Assembly: GCA_905182985.1 (NCBI GenBank)
Contig: CAJJDN010000058.1
Coordinates: forward strand, 1 to 64,000
Length of the DNA: 64,000 bases
Origin: Paramecium sonneborni
Lineage: Eukaryota; Ciliophora; Oligohymenophorea; Peniculida; Parameciidae
Direction of reading: 5' to 3'
Position 1 is the stretch's first letter, and every line of letters begins with the position of its first letter. The translations under genes and the position numbers were made by a program. This document shows, in pieces, positions 59,143 to 64,000 of the stretch. A model generated the notes under the pieces. The model saw nothing but the letters and a program-made list of their open reading frames with translations. It ran no database searches and was not told the DNA's origin.

Positions 59143-62100
59143 TCAATCTGATAATTCATCAGCATATGAGATAGTCTATTTCTTTGATTTATTATCTCTT
59201 AATAAATCTTTAAATACATCTCCTAACATTAATTAATTATATGCAGCACCCTATAATTCTACTCCATATTCACTTTAATCATCTCCAATTCTCTCTAAAG
59301 GTAAATTATGATCTTATTTGCCAATTTTACTCTATTTTTAACAAAAACCATAGATAACTACAATGATCACAATTAAAAGTAAAAACAATAATATTGACAA
59401 TATTGCATAAAACCATGCCTTACTATTAACTTAACTATCTTATTCTGTCCAAAAGATTTCAAATTTAGCTTAATAGTTTGAATAAGAATTATAAGCCGTA
59501 ATGTTTAAAAATACAGAATGATCCTATTAAATTTAATATCAAATATAATTACTCTATCATTATTAGCTTAAACTATGGGATAATATAAATAGTATCCATT
59601 TTCGGCATACAATATTAAATCAATCAAAAAATATGTGCTATTTGTAATCAATAAATGTGACTTTGAATTTTTTTAAGTATCTATAGATTAATATAATTAT
59701 ATCTTTTAAAAATGTAATTCTTCTGGATTAACCAAGTAAGGTTCTAAGATTTCTACTGGTCTTGAATAATTACGACTATAATTTCCTAAATTAATCATTT
59801 TAAATCATACTTATAAAAAGTGATGTATATACGATATTAGTATTTAATTCGTTGAGAAGGTAAGTCATTTCAACTTAAATAGATTAATATTCGAATTGAT
59901 TAGATAAACATTGGCTCACCAAATAAAATATGGAATCATTTTAATATGAAAGTTCTATTTAAGGGCGAGATAAAAAGTTATGATGACATAGTAAATATTA
60001 ATAAAAGGTATATGATAATTTAGCTTAAAATGTTAGAACATTGAAAATTATTTCATAAATTTGATTATTATTTCCAACTGACAAAGCTTAATCTAAGTTG
60101 GATTGATTCACAACATGAGGTTAAAAATGATTAATTGCTTGAATAAAAACTGCTTTTTCCTTTCTTACATATTGTTCAGATTCTAAAAAAATAAGATTTT
60201 AACCAGGCCCATTTATTGGAAAATCTTTAGTTAAATTTATTACCTAAATAAATATATTATTTGGTTGCAAAATTATTAAGTATAAATATTGAATAGATTC
60301 ATATTCAATTACTGTCAAGGCAAAATCTTCTGCATATTAAAATGGTTATGAATTATTTTAGTTAGGATAAGAACTATGCTATATAAATTATATAGTATTA
60401 TTATTATTTGTTAAGACTATTTAATATATTCCAAAATAAGTATTTATTTTTTAATATCCAGTCTTAACCATTTGATATACCGAATTATTATAAAGAAAAG
60501 GTTATAAATCATTAAAATAACAGTAACAAAATTATCTATCATTACTGACATTTGTTAAAATTTTCACAGAATTATTTATTTAAACATATGAATATTCTAA
60601 ATAAATAAATTATTAGGTATTTTCTCTATCCTAGAATGAGATCCTACCACTTTCTTTATAAAAGTATTTTAATTAACAAACTATAATCAATACATTTACT
60701 CCATTTAATTACATTTAACAATATAAATTTTAAGTTTATTGTTTCAACTAATGTACTTTAATCAATCTAATAGAACAAAGTGAAGAGACATTTGTTTAAT
60801 AATTTTAAGTATAATTAAAATAAGTGCATGATATATTTGTATCTGGAACAGACTATTTTTGATAAAATAGAACATAAAAGTCTGTCAATACAACTATTAA
60901 ATCATTATATTATGTAACTATAAATAAATTAAATTAATTACTATTTTCAATTAGCTGATTAAACAGTCCAATATAAATTTCATCTCCTAAATCTATTATT
61001 TATGTAACTTCTCCAAAAAATGAAACATCCATCATATATTCCCCTAAGTATTTATTCATCTATAAATATGGAGATGGAACTATTGATAAATCTTCTTCAT
61101 AAGAGTAATTATAAGATGCAATAGGTCCATTAAAATAAGATTACTATCAAATTTATTACTAAAATTACATTAACTAAAAAGAGGTACTAATAAAATCCTC
61201 CTGTAATACTCAAATTATCCTATTATACTCTCACCTTATAATTTGATGAATCATCATATGCAAACGATATTTGAGTGCTTGAAAAATTATAAACTAATGT
61301 GTAGTTTCTTATATTATTTATATACTTCATACCTGAATAGAGTTTTTGTCTTTTAAGGTTAAAATACTCCAATCACTAATACAAAAGGGGAATCATTATA
61401 AGTAGCAATAAATTATTATTAAAGATGAAATATAAATTCAGCCTTCTAATTAAGATAATAAATTTCGAATTTCTTTTCTGTTATAATCAATGTTAAACTA
61501 ATAGATGATCCAGCTATCACTGAATCCATTAAGTTACTTATAGGATATGTTATCTAATTTTAAAATAATACTGTATACTATCAATTCATTTTTTTTCTTT
61601 TCAATTTCTATCTTCTCTACCAAAGATCTAGCTGTATAGTCTTCTAAATTATAAATGTAATAGTTTTAAAAATAATCATTATATAAACTTTTTTTCATTA
61701 TTGGTACATACAAAATTAAACCAGAAATTAGTATTTTTGATTTATTAGTTAAAATAGTATCATAGTGAGGCAATCTTCTCCAAAAATTAATTTAATTAAT
61801 ATTAGTAATTATATATTACAATATAATTGGAATATAATTTCCATTTTTATATTCCTAACACCAAACAATCAAATACTATTTTGCTAATTTTGATTAAAAA
61901 TATTTTGTAATTTCAAAACCTATAAAACTGTTATTCTAACATTCATATATATCCAAAACTATATTAGTCAAAGTTGATGTAAAATTATATAGTTTAATTT
62001 CCTTTTTTGAATTACTGGGTCCAGGAGTATAAACAATTATTTAAGAATTCGAAAACAGAATGAATAAAGTTTGTTAATTAATATATGTGTATCTAAAAGA

Positions 62101-64000
62101 AATTATCTAATTATGTGTTTCTAAATCATTATAAGAAATAGCTTAAATATCTGGGTTAAATTCGCTTAACTACTATTTAATCAAATTATTTTACTAAAAC
62201 TTCTAAAAAATAAAAGAATAGTTTTGACTAATTTGAATGATAAAGAATCGTAAAAAAGAACGATATTCTATCATTTTTTATAGGTCCTTGAAGAATACAG
62301 ATTTAAACAATAGAATCATTTGATTTTTTCATATTTTTGATAATTTAACATTTCGAAATAACTTCTGAGAACATCTTTCTTTGACAAACAACTATACTAA
62401 TCTCATAAATAATATTATGCTTACATAGAATTTTAATATTAAACAGCAATGTCATAATATTCAAATTATTTATAATAATCTACTTGAGTAAGGAATCTAT
62501 TTAAATCTCTGTAAACTTCTTAAGTGCACTACTAAATTTCGATATCTATTGGAAACTGTTTTTCAAAGCTAGGCTAAAAAGTTAAATGTTTAGAATCATT
62601 ACATATTCTTTTGCATTAATAATACATGTTTTATTCATAATGATAGATTCATCATAATTCGATTTGTTATTGCCATCAGACTAATAAGTTAGTAGAATCT
62701 CAACAATCCCAAAAATATTGGAAGTGATAAATATATTTTTATTCACAGCACTCAATACATTAAATACTTATTTTCTTTTATTTTCAGTTTGATCATCTAG
62801 GACTTTGTTTTGCTTTATAATAGCCTTATGATTTTAATAATATGGATAAAATCTACTTATATTATAATTAGGAACATAATTAAAATTTAAAAATGGACCC
62901 ATAATCTACAAATAATTTTATATAAGAAAATACTCCTTCAAATAAATCTATTGAATTTATAATTTCTTGGAAAACAAATATATCTTTGCTTATTGGACAT
63001 TAGGTTAAATTTTATTATTCCTTTTCATTAAGTTTATGTATTTGAGCAATCAATTAAAAACTACTATCTTCTAATTTGATAAAACATAAAATAATGTATC
63101 TACGAAAAGTAACAATGTTGTATTTATAAATATCTGAAATTTAATCATATGAAAAGTATCCACCTGTAATATTAAAAGATATCTAAATGAAAATAATAAT
63201 TTTTACAATAACTGGAGCGATTTGTTAATTGTAAGTTTAGTTTAAATCATCTTTACCTAATTAATAGGATACATTCATTTATCTAAATATAATTATGATA
63301 ATAATACTTTTGAAATAATGTAATAACATTAAGTTTCTAATTAAAGAAATTATATAACAAAATGAAATTGCCAAAGTCTATATAATTTAAACTCTAAAAG
63401 AAACTCTGAAATTAACTGAAAGTATCTGTTTAATAAAAAACTGTCATATATTCAGCATTTAAATAAAAAATCTTTAATATATTTTTAAATTCTCCAGATG
63501 CTTAATGTGTACAATATAAATTTGGTTTAGAATAATATGGTGACATTTGTTAATAAAATGGAGAATCAGTCATAATGACAGCTAAATATTAACTAGTAAT
63601 AGACACATCAACCAATAAATAACCTGGTTCAAAAATCTATTTATAACTTATAGTAAAATAATTTTCAGATTGATATGATCTTTCCAAATAAATAACTAAA
63701 ACTGCAATGTTAGTACCAGTCACTAAAACTACTTCATCATTCATATTTTATACAGTTCTTATTTAATTTGGCTAATAAACTATAAAATATCAATATGAAT
63801 ACGCTCTATTATTGTACTGTTGCAATTAATTTAATAATCAGATTAGACCATTTCTTATATGTTACATTTACATATTGTTGGAGATGATTAAAATAAAAAT
63901 CCAACGTTCCAAGTAGAATTATCATATCCATTAATCATTGAATTTACAAATATTTATTCAATCATAGAATCATCCTCTATTTTGCAAGATTTTAAATCTG
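59143..64000 (-). CDS. Large single-pass membrane protein, C-terminal part (5' end outside window)
   Basis: The gene runs off the right edge. Almost all the visible protein is a long, Tyr/Phe/Asn-rich region presumed extracellular, with repeating beta-strand patterns such as NDEVVLVTGTNIAVLVIYLE and SQYLAVIMTDSP. Near the end is one transmembrane helix (YAILSILLFLLLIVIIVVIY), then a cytosolic tail of about 65 residues ending YADELSD. One intron at 63780-63802 (23 nt) is clear. Other introns must exist, for example near 63250 and 62810 where the frame meets TGA, but I did not resolve them all. No family is recognised. The stop lies 37 bases upstream of the next minus-strand gene's start. Confidence 0.65.

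Noticed and set aside
1..64000. Standard genetic code or bacterial origin
   Set aside because: Conserved eukaryotic proteins such as RPB2, RACK1 and eIF5B are open only if TAA and TAG encode Gln and tiny introns are removed.

Overview
The window is macronuclear DNA from a ciliate, almost certainly a Paramecium. TAA and TAG are read as Gln throughout and only TGA stops. Every gene fits its family only when very short GT...AG introns (19-33 nt) are removed. The DNA is very AT-rich and the genes lie tens to a few hundred bases apart on both strands. I built gene models by hand. For every complete multi-exon model the spliced length is an exact multiple of three and ends in TGA, which is the main internal check. 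About 77 introns were placed this way.

Layout. 1-2225: remains of a WD40-repeat gene, then a 30-bp tandem repeat. 2226-9843: eIF5B and the RNA polymerase II subunit RPB2, both +. 9844-10114: a compact, fold-prone segment that may be a small RNA. 10115-13728 (-): RACK1 and a coiled-coil protein. 13842-15758 (+): two proteins I do not recognise, one probably mitochondrial. 16187-18426 (-): a tandem pair of FSH1-type serine hydrolases with a decayed third copy. 18676-21873 (+): a long coiled-coil protein. 22141-24530 (-): a cyclic-nucleotide-gated K+ channel. 25096-26882 (+): a CACHE-like sensor. 26917-30021 (-): a synaptojanin-type SAC plus 5-phosphatase whose Gln tract is 30 consecutive TAA codons. 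30049-30831 (-): a small coiled-coil gene. 30904-33669 (+): RTEL1-type helicase. 33730-35048 (-): mitochondrial ribosomal protein bL3m. 35522-40264 (+): a WD-like protein and a C2-like/coiled-coil protein. 40408-41069 (-): CCCH zinc-finger protein. 41707-48568 (-): a large CHORD-domain protein, damaged in the assembly by two single-N joins flanked by redundant copies of the same about 1.1-1.3 kb. 48652-51700 (-): transportin-3/importin-13-like receptor. 51740-54713 (+): casein kinase 1 and a basic protein of unknown role. 54800-59105 (-): a small ORF broken by TGA, then a large C2-containing protein. 59143-64000 (-): the C-terminal part of a large single-pass membrane protein.

The genes are mostly unrelated housekeeping and signalling genes and do not form one pathway. 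Two membrane-signalling genes (channel, CACHE sensor) and the phosphoinositide phosphatase lie side by side, but nothing in the sequence links them functionally. I found no mobile element, CRISPR array, rRNA or tRNA. I did not find one clear new system. The most unusual signals are the all-TAA polyglutamine tract, the zinc knuckle in the K+ channel tail, the candidate structured RNA, the CHORD/SelW-like fusion, and the assembly redundancy, which could be mistaken for a tandem domain repeat.
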